64,000 nucleotides of DNA from Tenrec ecaudatus (taxonomy: Eukaryota > Chordata > Mammalia > Afrosoricida > Tenrecidae): the NCBI RefSeq assembly GCF_050624435.1, contig NC_134542.1, positions 108,111,677 to 108,175,676 of the forward strand, read 5' to 3'. The translations under genes were made by a program, and so were the position numbers. Under the pieces are notes generated by a model that was given only the letters and a program-made list of their open reading frames with translations, did no database searches and had not been told where the DNA came from. Positions 23,883 through 33,895 of this stretch are shown piece after piece (position 1 is the stretch's first letter; each line of letters opens with the position of its first letter).

Positions 23883-24634
23883 AGCAAACATAATAGTTCA
23901 CTGAAAACTCTCAGGACCGGCACCAAGACAATTTAGAGATTGATGACTCTCCTTCTCCTGACATTCCTGTTCAATTAGGTAGCGGTCAGGGAGACATCTG
24001 CTTCATATTTCAGCAATGATTATTAAGTACTTCAAGGGAAACAAAGCTCCCTAATTTTAGATCTTGGAAATTACTAAGCAAATTCACTACATATACAATG
24101 GTTAGAAATTCTCTAGCGATTTATTCATGTTATTTTAGAAAATCCACCTCTTATTATTTATTGCTTTATTTTGTTAGTTTTTACCTCCCTCTCCAACCTT
24201 CCTGTTTACCCTCTTTAAATACACCTTGACTCTAGATCAAATGTAGTGGTGGGTCTCATTAAATGCTGAGCAGCCCATTTGACAAACTCTACTTTCACAG
24301 AAGTTACACAAGAGAAATACATAATATAATTTTTATGGTTGACTGCCTTGAGAAAATTTCGCACACTAGAAGCATAATTCATTCAAGGGGGGAAAAGTCT
24401 CTTTAGCTGAGTTATTACCTGAGTGCCGTCCTGCAGCGGGAAATAAAGTTGGAAAGCTGCTTCTGCTCCATAAGGAGTCGAAATGGATTTGGGTCATCAA
24501 TAACGTGAGGGGGTTCAGAATCAGGGTCTGAAGGGATTTCCCTCTAACAGGTAATGCTTGTCATCATGACGCTTGTGTCTCTGGTGCAATAGGGCACATG
24601 ATGCACACTTCCCATTTGTAACCTCACTGGAACC
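23241..24634. other. No gene recognised
   Basis: Apart from the (TG)n tract listed separately I can name nothing here. Confidence 0.4.
23831..23880 (+). repeat. (TG)25 microsatellite
   Basis: Fifty uninterrupted bases of alternating TG, likely polymorphic and capable of Z-DNA. Confidence 0.97.
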
Positions 24635-25161
24635 TGTTTTGAGTTAAATTGTGTGACCCTCTCCTCCCCCTCAAAAACATGTGTCAGCTTATGTAGGTCA
24701 AGATTCTTCGTATGATGTAATTATCCTAAGTCTGGTGAATCCTGATTTCTATTATGCTAAGGAGGCCGGGTAAGTAACAGTTATGTTAATAAGGTAGCGT
24801 AATGTTCGTAGAATTAAGTTGTCTAATCTTAAGTCAATGATCAGAAAGACTTCAATGCCATCCAGGCAGACGAGGCAGGAGTGGAGTGAGTCCTGGGAGA
24901 TCTGGGGCTCTGCACTGTGACCTGCCCCACCAATGAAGGCTGAGGGATGGACACCGGAAGATTGTCAAGTGAGGCCAAACCCCAGGAGGTTGGAAGAAGA
25001 AAAGGACCTTGTCTCAGAGCCAGTTTTGAGGGAAACGTTCCCCCAGAGCTGGTATCCTGAATTGGCTTCTGTCACCCTAAAGTGTGTGTGAATGCATTTA
25101 TGTTTTTAAAAGTTATTTCATTTGGGATATTTCTGTTACAGCAATATAGATAACTAAGACT
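24635..25161 (+). mobile_element. MaLR-type solo LTR (MLT1-like)
   Basis: Starts tgttttgagttaaattgtgt and ends with the usual MaLR close atagataactaagac. It is 527 bp. Flanks gaacc (24630-24634) and gaatc (25162-25166) agree at 4 of 5 positions, as expected of an aged 5-bp duplication. Confidence 0.7.
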
Positions 25162-25959
25162 GAATCATAATAGACCCGTTATTATGAAGGTTATCTTTCT
25201 TGTTTACAGATGAGTTTGACGAGGCTCAGGAAGGTCAACTAACTCCTATGGATTCATAGCTCTTTTGAATCCAAGCCTACTGAATTTCAGTCAAGGGATT
25301 TCTTCCCCTGTGACTCCCATGACATACTTTCCCTCCTCCTAATTAGAAGTTTTATATTGCTGGTTTTTCTCTCTAATTGCTAAGTCTCTGTAAATCTCAT
25401 ATTCGTATGTCCGCACTGAGCTTGTCAGTGCAAGCCAGAAAAAATACTAACAGGGCAGCAAGGAGAAACCTGCTCCAGAGAAAAGCAATCACAAGATTTT
25501 TGTCCCAGAAACTCAATGCAGAGAATGTTTTAATAAAGCTGCAGATGATGCAGAGGATAGAAGCCAGATGGATTCTTATGCTAATAGTCAAGCACACAAG
25601 AATGTTTATCCCTTGCCAAATCATTTGTTTGCTGTTGTGTGCAAAATGTAATTGTATCACATTGCTGTGTGAAGTGCTAAGTAAAATGTTGCTTTGTCAT
25701 CTCTATCTATTCAGACAGAGAACTTTGATTTCCTAAATCCAATATTTGCATATCCTAATATAGTTATAGAGCTAGCACCGTATCACACTGGCATTTTAAG
25801 AAAGTCACTTGGAAAGTAAATGAGAAATAAATATGGGGTATGTTATCTGGAATATTTAATGATCTCTACTGATCCCTGGCCTACTCTCTTCCACCCTTGA
25901 CCATTAATACATTTGTTTCTTCCATGACAAGAATTACTACTGTATTGGTAAAACATACT
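25162..25959. other. No gene recognised
   Basis: A 119-codon plus-strand open stretch (25377-25736) lies here. It is Cys- and Leu-rich at its end and matches no family I know; the opposite strand is also open. I regard it as chance. Confidence 0.35.
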
Positions 25960-26300
25960 GATTCTATTGTGGACTGTCAGAAGAACAAACAAATCTATGT
26001 TGACAGAAGTACAGCCAGAAGTCTTCTTAGATTAGAGGGTAGCAAGACTTCATCTCACATATTTTGTACCTACCGGGATTTGTCCCTAAGAAGACATTAT
26101 TCTTGTTAAGTAAAGAGTCAGCAAAGGAGAGGAAGCTCCTCAATGAGATGGAATGACACCATAGCTACCACCATGGGCTCAAACAGAGTAATGATTGTGA
26201 GGAATGTGCAGGACAGGAAGGTAGTTGGTTCTGTTGTCCATAGGGGACTTGTGAGGAAACATGTAACAATGGATAATAAGGATCAGTTTTGCAAGTAAAG
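25960..26300 (+). mobile_element. RTE/BovB LINE fragment, 3' end
   Basis: Reads through the BovB C-terminal coding region (gaagtacagccagaagtctt), then caaaggagaggaagctcctc, and the tail ggttctgttgtccatagggg. Confidence 0.75.
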
Positions 26301-27014
26301 ATAGCAAACTAATTGCTTTTCTTCAGGAACCTAAAAGGGAATAAACATATGGCTAGGGATCAAAAGAAGAGAGAAATGGAGATACTTTGAAATGTCAGGT
26401 ATTTGGATGAATACTTCTCGGTTGGCTCTCGTTTCTGCTGCTTTCTGTGATTCTGTGATCTTTACACTTTATTTACTACTCAGCCCAAATGGATACCAAG
26501 AGAGATATTGTCAGTGGGCCCTAAGTGTATATAAATGAGACAGCATGGACTTATAGGTGATTTTCTTCCTAAATCCAGTTTTCTGGAAAATAATATCAAT
26601 TTACTATTATATTCAAATTTCCATTCTTGGTCCAACAATGATGTGCTATTTATCACCTAGCTAATGCACTCCTTATAGTCTAAACAACTACTGCATAAAA
26701 GTCCACAATATTTGTCCATTTATTTAATAATCTTTTTCTGATGTTTTCTGTGTAATTATCTGGCTTGCCACTAATAGTAGAAATCAATGCCGTCTATAAA
26801 CTTCTTGAGACTAGGGATGGTATTCCAATGGTTTTGCATAAAAGCTTATGAAGTTCCAGATAACATTTCTTAATAATTATTACTTTGTCATGACAATGAA
26901 CTTGATGAAGATGTTAGGAAATAAAATTAAACAATACATTGATCAGAAAAAGGATATAATCAATAACTAAGAATAATCATATTCACCTACATTTCATAAT
27001 AATTTATGTGCCTA
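26301..27014. other. No gene recognised
   Basis: AT-rich; no open frame or repeat that I can support. Confidence 0.4.
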
Positions 27015-27210
27015 GAAAGAAAAAAAGAGAACATACTGCCATCAAGTTGCTTTGGAGTAATATTGATGCTAGATAAGGTTTACAGTGCTTTGAAAATCTT
27101 TATGGAAGCCTGCAACTTCATGTTGTTCTTCAGAGTGGATGATGGATTTGAACTGTTCACCCAGGAATTAGCATTCCCACAGTTACCCTAGAGCACCACC
27201 AGGATGCCTT
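27015..27210 (-). mobile_element. AfroSINE, diverged
   Basis: The tRNA-related part is recognisable in complement: gatggatttgaactgttcac and the end gagcaccaccaggatgcc. Confidence 0.6.
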
Positions 27211-28340
27211 TCTATGCCTATGGAGAATGTACTTAGTGAATTATCTGAAAAATTAGTAGCTTCATAATATAATAGACAGTCAAGTGATCTAAGAACAGAC
27301 ATTGTTTATCTATTTTTATAGTAAGAAAAAGCCCTTTCATGTTAGGTCTCAGGTTAACAGAGAACACAAATCTGGCACTAGCAATACATTACACAAAAAT
27401 CTAAACTTGAATAAAGGATTTCTACCTATGTGGCAAGAAATCCATTAACCACTCATGAATAAATAGGCTAATGATACGTTAACTGAAAAGTATGGAAAGC
27501 CAACTACATATAATTCCAACTTATTAGAAACAAAATCATTATGAAGGATCTTTTTTTATAAAGTATATATTGTGGAAAATCAATTGAATGGGATGAGATG
27601 GATACCTAGAGAGGTATTAAGAAAGGTATCTGGGTATATTGATAAACTTAATTGTACATTCATGTGGCAAGTGCTAGATAGAGCATCAAAATAGGTAAGA
27701 GTGAGATTCGATTAAAGACAAGGCACCATGGAGATAGAGGCTTGAAGTAGCACCGTTAATGATGATAAGAACAGTAGCAGGATGAATTCAAGACCTTCCG
27801 TTGCTGTTGTTTTGCTGTTTGTTGACAACTGTGCTTTTATTCCTCGTGGCCCTTATTTCCTTAAGTCTGTTAGGACAAACCCTATTCTCCAGTTAATTGG
27901 CTATATCCCCATCCTAAAAAGCCTGAATCCCTTAATTAAAGATATTCTCTTAGGACAGAAGAAATTTTCTTTTGGAGCCATGTTATCAATACTGCTTTGA
28001 GCAGTTTGTTCTTTCTTGAAAATGTTCATTGGATTATACTTCCTTTCCTTTGAAGCCACCTTCCACCCATTTTAAGAAGAGCTGTGACGTTTCTGTAACC
28101 TCCCCAAGGTGCCAAGGACGGGTGTATCCTCTTCCATTCCACCAAAAGGACACATGGTGGTGACACTGGGTGCAAGCCAGCACAGACTTGCTGGGCTTAG
28201 AAGCAGCTAGGGGAGAATATTGCAGTAGAAGATATTTTTCAGAAAGACATTTAGATTATACTAATGAATACTCTGTATATTAATGCATATGTATTTGCCT
28301 TAATCTACAGACCTTTCAAAAGCATGATTATATGTGTGTA
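27211..28340. other. No gene recognised
   Basis: AT-rich to 27.8 kb, then more balanced. Several short open frames have no family signature. Confidence 0.4.
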
Positions 28341-28344
28341 TATC

Positions 28345-28404
<60 letters not shown>

Positions 28405-28415
28405 CTATCTATCTA
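28341..28415 (+). repeat. (TATC)n microsatellite
   Basis: About 18 tetranucleotide units with one interruption (tctactatc). It borders the 3' tail of the BovB copy that hosts the provirus; RTE elements often end in simple repeats. Confidence 0.93.
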
Positions 28416-28451
28416 CATGCTCTGTCTCATATTACTCCTATGCATGCAATG
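28416..28451 (-). mobile_element. BovB 3' tail, left of the provirus
   Basis: gtctcatattactcctatgc corresponds to the complement of the extreme 3' end of BovB. The rest of this copy resumes right of the provirus at about 30570, so the retrovirus integrated inside a BovB element. Confidence 0.6.
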
Positions 28452-28571
28452 TGTCGGGAGCCATGAGGCCCAGCCATAACTTTGCCTGTCTGTAGCCATG
28501 AGGCCCCGCCATTGTCTTGATCTTTATTACCTGAGCTCTAACTTTCCACAGGAACTGTTTTTTCTGCAGTC

Positions 28572-28695
28572 ATTGTTCTCAGGGAAACACCTGCAGCTTG
28601 CTTCCCCCATTTATTGTTCTCAGGGAAACACCTGTGGCTTGCTTCCCTCATTTATTGTTCTCAGGGAATCACCTGCAGCTTATTTCCCTTTCCCT
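28572..28695 (+). repeat. 41-bp direct repeats in U3
   Basis: Units begin attgttctcaggga at 28572, 28613 and 28654, exactly 41 bp apart. The 3' LTR has only two units (30344 and 30385). U3 repeats of this kind usually act as enhancers in retroviruses and change number readily. Confidence 0.92.
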
Positions 28696-28699
28696 GGCC

Positions 28700-28707
28700 T
28701 ATATAAG
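28700..28707 (+). promoter_or_regulatory. TATA box of the 5' LTR
   Basis: tatataag just after the U3 repeats. The same site lies at 30431-30438 in the 3' LTR. Confidence 0.75.
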
Positions 28708-28838
28708 CTGTAGCCTTTTACTCAATCAATGAGACTTGATCAGACTGCTTTCTTGTCTCCATTTCTCATGTCTCTTGTCCCCCCAATTCCCACTCCCTCC
28801 TCCAGGGTCGCATTGAAGTTCCTGTGGGTCGGGACATC

Positions 28839-28856
28839 TGGCGCCCAATGTGGGGC
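28839..28856 (+). promoter_or_regulatory. Primer binding site, tRNA-Lys(1,2) type
   Basis: Eighteen bases starting tggcgcccaa, differing at one position from the tRNA-Lys(1,2) complement used by betaretroviruses such as Mason-Pfizer monkey virus. It sits two bases after the 5' LTR. Confidence 0.88.
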
Positions 28857-28976
28857 CCGGATACGAGAGATACCATGAGGAAGAAGGCGCCAAAGAAGGC
28901 CGGGGAGTGAGGCCAGAGAGTAAAAGTGAAAGAAAAATCCTTCGGCTGCCGCGGGAGCCTGCCACACCGAGACTGA

Positions 28977-28984
28977 AGGTTAGT
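28977..28984 (+). promoter_or_regulatory. Possible leader splice donor
   Basis: ag/gttagt lies 20 bases before the gag start, a normal place for the major splice donor that would produce env mRNA. Confidence 0.35.
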
Positions 28985-28998
28985 AAAAGCGTCTGAAA

Positions 28999-29673
28999 AT
29001 GGGACAAGAATTAAGCCAGCATCAGATTTATGTTAAACAGTTGAAAGAGGCTTTAAAGACACGAGGAGTAAAGGTTAAAAGTTATGATTTATTTAAATTT
29101 TTTGACTTTATAAAAGATACTTGTCCTTGGTTTCCACAGGAAGGGACAATTGATATAAAAATATGGAAAAGGGTTGGCAGTGCTTTGGAGCATTATTATG
29201 AGGTCTTTGGACAGGAAAGAATTCCTGTTACAGCTTTTTCTTATTGGAATTTAATTAAAGATTTGATAGATAGGAAGGAGAGTTGTCCGCAAATAACGGG
29301 GGCCATTGCCCAGACGGAAGAAATATTAAAAGTAAGTTCTAAAACAGATCTCAGAAAGTCTCCACCAGAGAAGGAGATTGACATTATTTCTCTAGAAAGT
29401 GATGAAGAGGGGGCCAAGGGTCCTCCTATAATAGAGGAACTTAAAGAAAACATTAGTCAGCTTAAAGAAGAGATAAAACTAGAAGAGTTACATCAGTCTG
29501 TGATTACCAGGCTGCAGACATTGAGATCAGGGTGTCAGAACCAGAAAAAGGGACAGAAATTGCCCGCCCACTTCAACAGCCTAGGCAATATCTCCCTACA
29601 AAGAAAATGCTTGCAGAAAGAGAGGAGGGGGATTTCTCTCCTGTACATGCTTTCCCAGTTACTGAGACCATAG
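28999..29673 (+). pseudogene. gag: Betaretroviral gag, matrix and following region (broken)
   Basis: Open for 224 codons. The ATG has a strong context (A at -3, G at +4) and starts MGQ, so Gly2 is set for myristoylation and membrane targeting. Residues 1-100 look like a betaretroviral matrix domain. Residues 42-50 read CPWFPQEGT, the region which in type-D viruses contributes to the cytoplasmic targeting signal for assembly near the centrosome. An acidic stretch ([12 protein letters not shown]) and a helical charged stretch (about 145-168) follow. No PPPY or PSAP late motif is visible. From about 29530 the retroviral reading moves to another frame, so the last ~45 codons here are out of frame. 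I infer a small indel there. Confidence 0.85.
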
Positions 29674-29809
29674 ATGAGCAGGGGAGCCTGTCCGAAATTA
29701 TGTTGGGCTCAAATTCGCCCTCATAAAGGAATTAAAAAAGGCTTTTCTCAATATGGGGCTACCTCTCCATACAGCTTAGCCCTTTTAGATTCTTTGGCTG
29801 AACGGGCTT
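29530..29809 (+). pseudogene. gag: Remains of gag: end of the matrix-linker and start of capsid
   Basis: Gag-like text runs in the frame of 29532-29726 and then returns to the original frame by about 29700, so there are two compensating shifts. The capsid probably begins at about 29655 (PVTE), with a typical capsid N-terminal segment in the second part (FSQYGATSPYSLALLDSL). It breaks off at about 29809, where env sequence begins. Confidence 0.75.
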
Positions 29810-29995
29810 TTACCCTATCTCTTACTACTTTTGGGCCCCTTGGTTAGCCTATTACTCTTGCTCTCACTGGGACCTGTGGTGTTTACCAAGCTCATGGCAT
29901 TTATCAAGCAACAGATTGAGGCCATCCAGGCAAAGCCTATACAGGTCCATTACCACCGCCTTGAGATGTGCGAACAGGGTGGCTCATACGAGTAG
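29810..29995 (+). pseudogene. env: C-terminal end of Env transmembrane subunit
   Basis: About 61 codons open to a stop at 29993-29995. It starts with a very hydrophobic membrane-spanning segment (LLLLLGPLVSLLLLLSLGPV) followed by a basic and amphipathic cytoplasmic tail. The layout resembles the end of type-D and gammaretroviral Env. There is no start codon, surface subunit or fusion peptide, so this is only a remnant fused by deletion to the capsid remnant in a different frame. Env normally mediates entry; this piece cannot. Confidence 0.8.
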
Positions 29996-30003
29996 TTATG
30001 ATA

Positions 30004-30190
30004 AGACCCCCTGCCCTTGTGTGCTGAACTGGACAGTCAATGACGGGTAAGGTCGGCACAAGACATACCAACCTAAGACAGACATTGGTTTGCTCTTATT
30101 TTATGAAAGCATTCCATTGATCAATGACGGGTAAGGATGACTCTTGATGCCTGACAACCTAAGACAGACGCAGTTCCCGAAGGGATCTCT
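30004..30190 (+). promoter_or_regulatory. Constitutive transport element-like RNA (CTE)
   Basis: Between the env stop and the polypurine tract lie paired copies of two short motifs in the order tgacgggtaa (30041), aacctaagaca (30070), tgacgggtaa (30125), aacctaagacag (30156). This two-fold arrangement is the hallmark of the type-D retroviral CTE, in which the motifs form two identical internal loops that bind the cellular export receptor NXF1/TAP and carry unspliced RNA out of the nucleus. The stretches 30050-30066 and 30135-30155 are complementary by eye, as needed for the stem between the loops; 30081-30124 would form the apical part. Position just upstream of the 3' LTR agrees with Mason-Pfizer monkey virus. 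Confidence 0.88.
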
Positions 30191-30206
30191 CTTGGTTTTA
30201 CAAAAT

Positions 30207-30219
30207 AAAAAAAGGGAGA
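30207..30219 (+). promoter_or_regulatory. Polypurine tract
   Basis: aaaaaaagggaga ends two bases before the 3' LTR, where plus-strand DNA synthesis would be primed. Confidence 0.88.
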
Positions 30220-30221
30220 CC

Positions 30222-30565
30222 TGTCAGGAGCCATGAGACCCGGCTATAACTTTGCCTGTCCATAGCCATGAGGCTCAGCCATTGTCTTGATCTTTATTGC
30301 CTGAGCTCTGTAACTTTCCACAGGAACTGTTTTTTCTGCAGTCATTGTTCTCAGGGAAACACCTGTGGCTTGCTTCTCCCCGTTATTGTTCTCAGGGAAT
30401 CACCTGCTGCTTATTTCCCTTTCCCTGGCCTATATAAGCTGAAGCCTTTTACTCAATCAACGAGACTTGATCAGACTGCTGTCTTGTCTCCTTTTCTCAT
30501 GTCTCTTGTCCCCCCCAAGTCCCACTCCTTCCTCCAGGGTCCGCGTTGAAGTTCCCACGGGGACA
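30222..30565 (+). repeat. 3' LTR of the betaretrovirus
   Basis: 344 bp from tgtcaggagccatgag to ggggaca. It is 41 bp shorter than the 5' LTR because one U3 unit is missing. TATA box at 30431-30438. Flanks give no exact 6-bp duplication; the nearest pair is gcaatg (28446-28451) and gaaatg (30570-30575), the second offset by four bases. Confidence 0.92.
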
Positions 30566-31180
30566 CTCCGAAATGAAACATTGCTAGGTCTTGGGACAGC
30601 TTCACAATAGTTGTTATGCTTGGGCCATTTGTTGTCACTCTTTCAGCCCCTATGCCAATTCATCTCCTTGAGTTTCTCCTTTTCCTCTCATCTTCTACTT
30701 TACCCAGCACGCTGTCCTACCCCAGGCGCTGGTCTCTACTGATAATATGTACAAAGTGTATTAGACAGAATCTTGCCATCCTGGGTGCTAAGGAATGAGA
30801 CATTTTTTTGTTGTTGTGGCATCCCATAACACTTTCACTATTCTTTGCCAATAGCATAATTCATGATACCAATTCTTCTCCAGTCTTCCTTCCTCTCTGT
30901 CCAGCTTTCCTATATTGAAAGTACCATGGCTTGAGCCAGGTCCACCAAAGTCCTCAAAGTGACAGCTTTAAATACATTTTAAATAAGTCTTATGCAGCAG
31001 ATTTGTCTAGTGTAATACTTAGTTTTAATTCTTGACTGCTGCTCCCGTGAGTGTTGAGGAGTCCAAATTAAAAGACATCATTTAATGATCTCAGTCTTCT
31101 CACAGTTTATTATAATATTGTCTACTGGTCCAGTTGTGAGGATTTTTTTCCTTAAATTTATGTATTTAATTTATACTGAA
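30566..31180 (-). mobile_element. RTE/BovB LINE, right of the provirus
   Basis: Minus-strand BovB 3' region and C-terminal coding part (plus text caatagttgttatgcttggg, then caattcttctccagtcttcc, then gtccagttgtgaggattttt). It continues the fragment at 28416-28451. Confidence 0.75.
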
Positions 31181-32089
31181 AGCATAAGTTTTAATAGTCA
31201 TCATCACGTGATATATATGTATATTTGTACAATATATAATTGCATTATATAATAAATATAATGTAGAATGTATAATATAATAATGTATAGTCGCATATTA
31301 TGTTTAATATATTAGAATTATATATATATTATTGCATTTTTGGTAAATGAATCTACAGGAAAATGGGTTCCTTTCAACAACTCCATATGACATTCAGGGG
31401 CTTTTAGCTACATGCTCCACACAGTGTCGGCTTTCTCGTGGTCTTTGTTCTAGTTTTTCATTCTCACTAGCTAAGTGCTGCTTACAGTGTCCATTAGACC
31501 TGCAAGTTTGGAGTTTTGAAAATTTGAAGTTCTGTTCTACATTTTCTGCCTTTTCTATCAGAATCCATTTGCTGTGACCCAGTTCAGAACCTTTGCTAGT
31601 GGCAGGTAAGCGTTATCTAGTTCTCATCTCAAGTTAAAGAGTTAAAGAAGGCTCAGGGGGCGCGGAGGGGGGGGGGGGTCATGGAGGCAATTGGTTCTGT
31701 AGTACACTCATCTAATTCTCAGCTTTCTTTCTTTCTCTATTGCTACAGACTAATAGAACCCGGTATTTGTGTCTTAGACAATAACTTACAAGCTTTTAAG
31801 ACCTTGGGCACTACTTACTGAACTATAACATATGATATAAACTTTATGAACTATATTATGTCTTGAATTGTTCCATGAGACTGTGTATACCCACATAACC
31901 CTAATATACCAACCCACTACCACTGAGTTTATTACAAGTCTTATCCACCCTAATAGAATTTTCAAGACTAAATATAGAAGCAGATAGCTTCATTTTTCTT
32001 TCAGAGACTAGTTGGTTGATCTGATCTGTGGACCTGGTAGTTAACAGTGCAATGTCTACCCCACACACTCTCTCTCTAGTGGGTTATCT
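31181..32089. other. No gene; AT-rich block and a G run
   Basis: 31205-31340 is almost pure A/T with repeated atataat-like words. 31667-31678 is a run of 12 G. Otherwise nothing recognised. Confidence 0.45.
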
Positions 32090-32270
32090 AGTGGGCTTCT
32101 AACCACCACCAGGTCAGGAATTCAAGCCCACTAGCTGCTCCCTGGGAGAAATATGATGCTTTCTAATCTCAGAAAGATTTGTGACCTCAGAAATCCCATG
32201 GAGCCTTTTACTGTGCCTTGTAAGGTTGCTATGAGTCTGAATGAACTAAATAGCCACATGGTAGGAGAAA
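32090..32270 (+). mobile_element. AfroSINE
   Basis: SINE body with caggaattcaagcccactag, ctgctccctgggagaaatat and ggttgctatgagtctgaatg. Confidence 0.72.
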
Positions 32271-33589
32271 TATATATATTTCAGATGTTCATGGAGAGTT
32301 TCCACTATCTTTTATTTCCATTTTTTCTCTATTAGAAGTTTATATATGCACACATACACAAATGCACACAGTCACAGGTGTGCACATGCTCACTTATATA
32401 CACATGTGGGCACACATGCACTGATAGTCCCCAATTTACAAATGAGATCTCTTCTAACCTGTCTTTAAGAATTCTTACGTCAATCATAATAGGCATGTAT
32501 GGTTCTTATTTAGCATTACTTTAGTGCAAGAAAGTCTGGACGTCTTTTCTTTGATTTAATAGCTGTGCGTGCAACAAATAACTGTTGCAAGTTGGGGCTG
32601 TCTCAATCACTTCTAAATGTAGGCACATCTATATAAAAGCTAAAGCAGGGCTTCCAACCAGTGAGCAGACTCCTGCTCAAAGATGGTGGCCGACTGCCTT
32701 GCTTTGGAAGGGGTGTGACTCTCCACAGTTCTACTAATAATCCCATGTAAACAAATCCCAGGAAGGGTTTAAGGTTTCTCTTTCAGGGCTTTGATATGCA
32801 ATTTCCCCTTTTCTACTTATCATGAATCACTTAAACTGCTATAATTTTGTATGTTTTGCTTCACCGGCAATGACAGAACCAGTTAAGAAGGCAAGTAGAA
32901 ATTTTCTATCCATTGAGGTTTGTAACTTATGGTTGTATTTGTGTATTCAGTGCCTGGGTTACAAAAGTCCAGTGAAACAAACAAACAAATAAACTCATGG
33001 TTACCAATCCCCATATGTCACCATCCCACCCCATACTATTTCAGCATTGTCCCCAATCCCTTACCCACAAACAAAACTGCATGTTCTTTCCCTAACACTA
33101 GGTCAGTGGAAACCATTGGGGGGGAAAGTCTGGTGTGAAAGAGAGGAGATCAAAGATTAGGGCCTGGGCAATGGCAACATATTATGGTCCATAATTACAA
33201 ACATATGGAACAAAAGTCAAGATATTATTATTATTACCATTTGTTATAATGAGAAAGTTTAGTGTATCTGAAAGTATTTCCTTAATTTCTTTTGATGCAC
33301 AGAAAGATACACTACATACTAAGACACATAGTTAATTGATATTACATAGAAACCATACTTAGAAAAATTAGAACCAGAACTAATTTGTAATTGGGTGATA
33401 CTGTGTTTGTGTGTGTGTGTAAGTGCATCTACACATTCTAAGATAAAATAAAACATTTGCTAATACATTTTTTCTTGTGTACATACAATTTATTACATCG
33501 ATCAAGTTGTGAATACTTTACTCAAATCATAGCCCCAAAGTGACTACTATATAAAGAATGATTTTTTTCCCTCCTATTCATACCAGTGG
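32271..33589. other. No gene recognised
   Basis: AT-rich. It includes a CA-rich degenerate stretch at 32345-32425. Confidence 0.4.
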
Positions 33590-33798
33590 TAACCAACAAT
33601 GAACATTGATCTCAGTATATATATATCAGTCATTTCATAAAAGTGACATAATACAATATTGGTAACATTATCATGATTTCTCTCAGTATCTTGGGCTCCA
33701 GATTCAAACATGTTATAAAATGTGTTGGGAACTAATTTCTCTTTATGACCAAGTCATTTCATTGTTCATATGTATCACATTTTGTTTTCCATTAATCT

Positions 33799-33842
33799 TG
33801 TGTTAGACAGGGTTTTCTACAGAAACAAAACCAGGACATGTG

Positions 33843-33895
<53 letters not shown>

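Larger units (their letters stand above)
28452..28836 (+). repeat. 5' LTR of the betaretrovirus
   Basis: 385 bp from tgtcgggagccatgag to gtcgggaca, followed two bases later by the primer binding site. U3 holds three direct repeats of 41 bp; a TATA box follows at 28700. I see no canonical AATAAA within the LTR. By eye it differs from the 3' LTR at about 23 positions plus several small indels and one repeat unit. Confidence 0.92.
28452..30565 (+). mobile_element. Internally deleted endogenous betaretrovirus (type-D-like)
   Basis: Order: 5' LTR, primer binding site, leader, gag matrix region, start of capsid, a deletion, the last ~60 codons of env, a CTE-like RNA element, polypurine tract, 3' LTR. 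Total 2.1 kb against roughly 8 kb for an intact provirus. The missing part covers most of capsid, nucleocapsid, protease, polymerase and nearly all of env. Features that place it among betaretroviruses are the tRNA-Lys type primer site, the Gag N-terminus and the CTE. It cannot encode a virus. Confidence 0.9.

Noticed and set aside
25377..25736. 119-codon plus-strand open frame
   Set aside because: No recognisable domain, odd Cys/Leu-rich end and an equally open opposite strand.
28572..28695. Regularly spaced 41-bp repeats considered as a CRISPR-like array
   Set aside because: They are contiguous direct repeats in a retroviral U3 with no spacers, in a mammalian genome.
31667..31678. G12 run considered as a G-quadruplex
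   Set aside because: A single uninterrupted run without further G tracts nearby; more likely a homopolymer slippage site.
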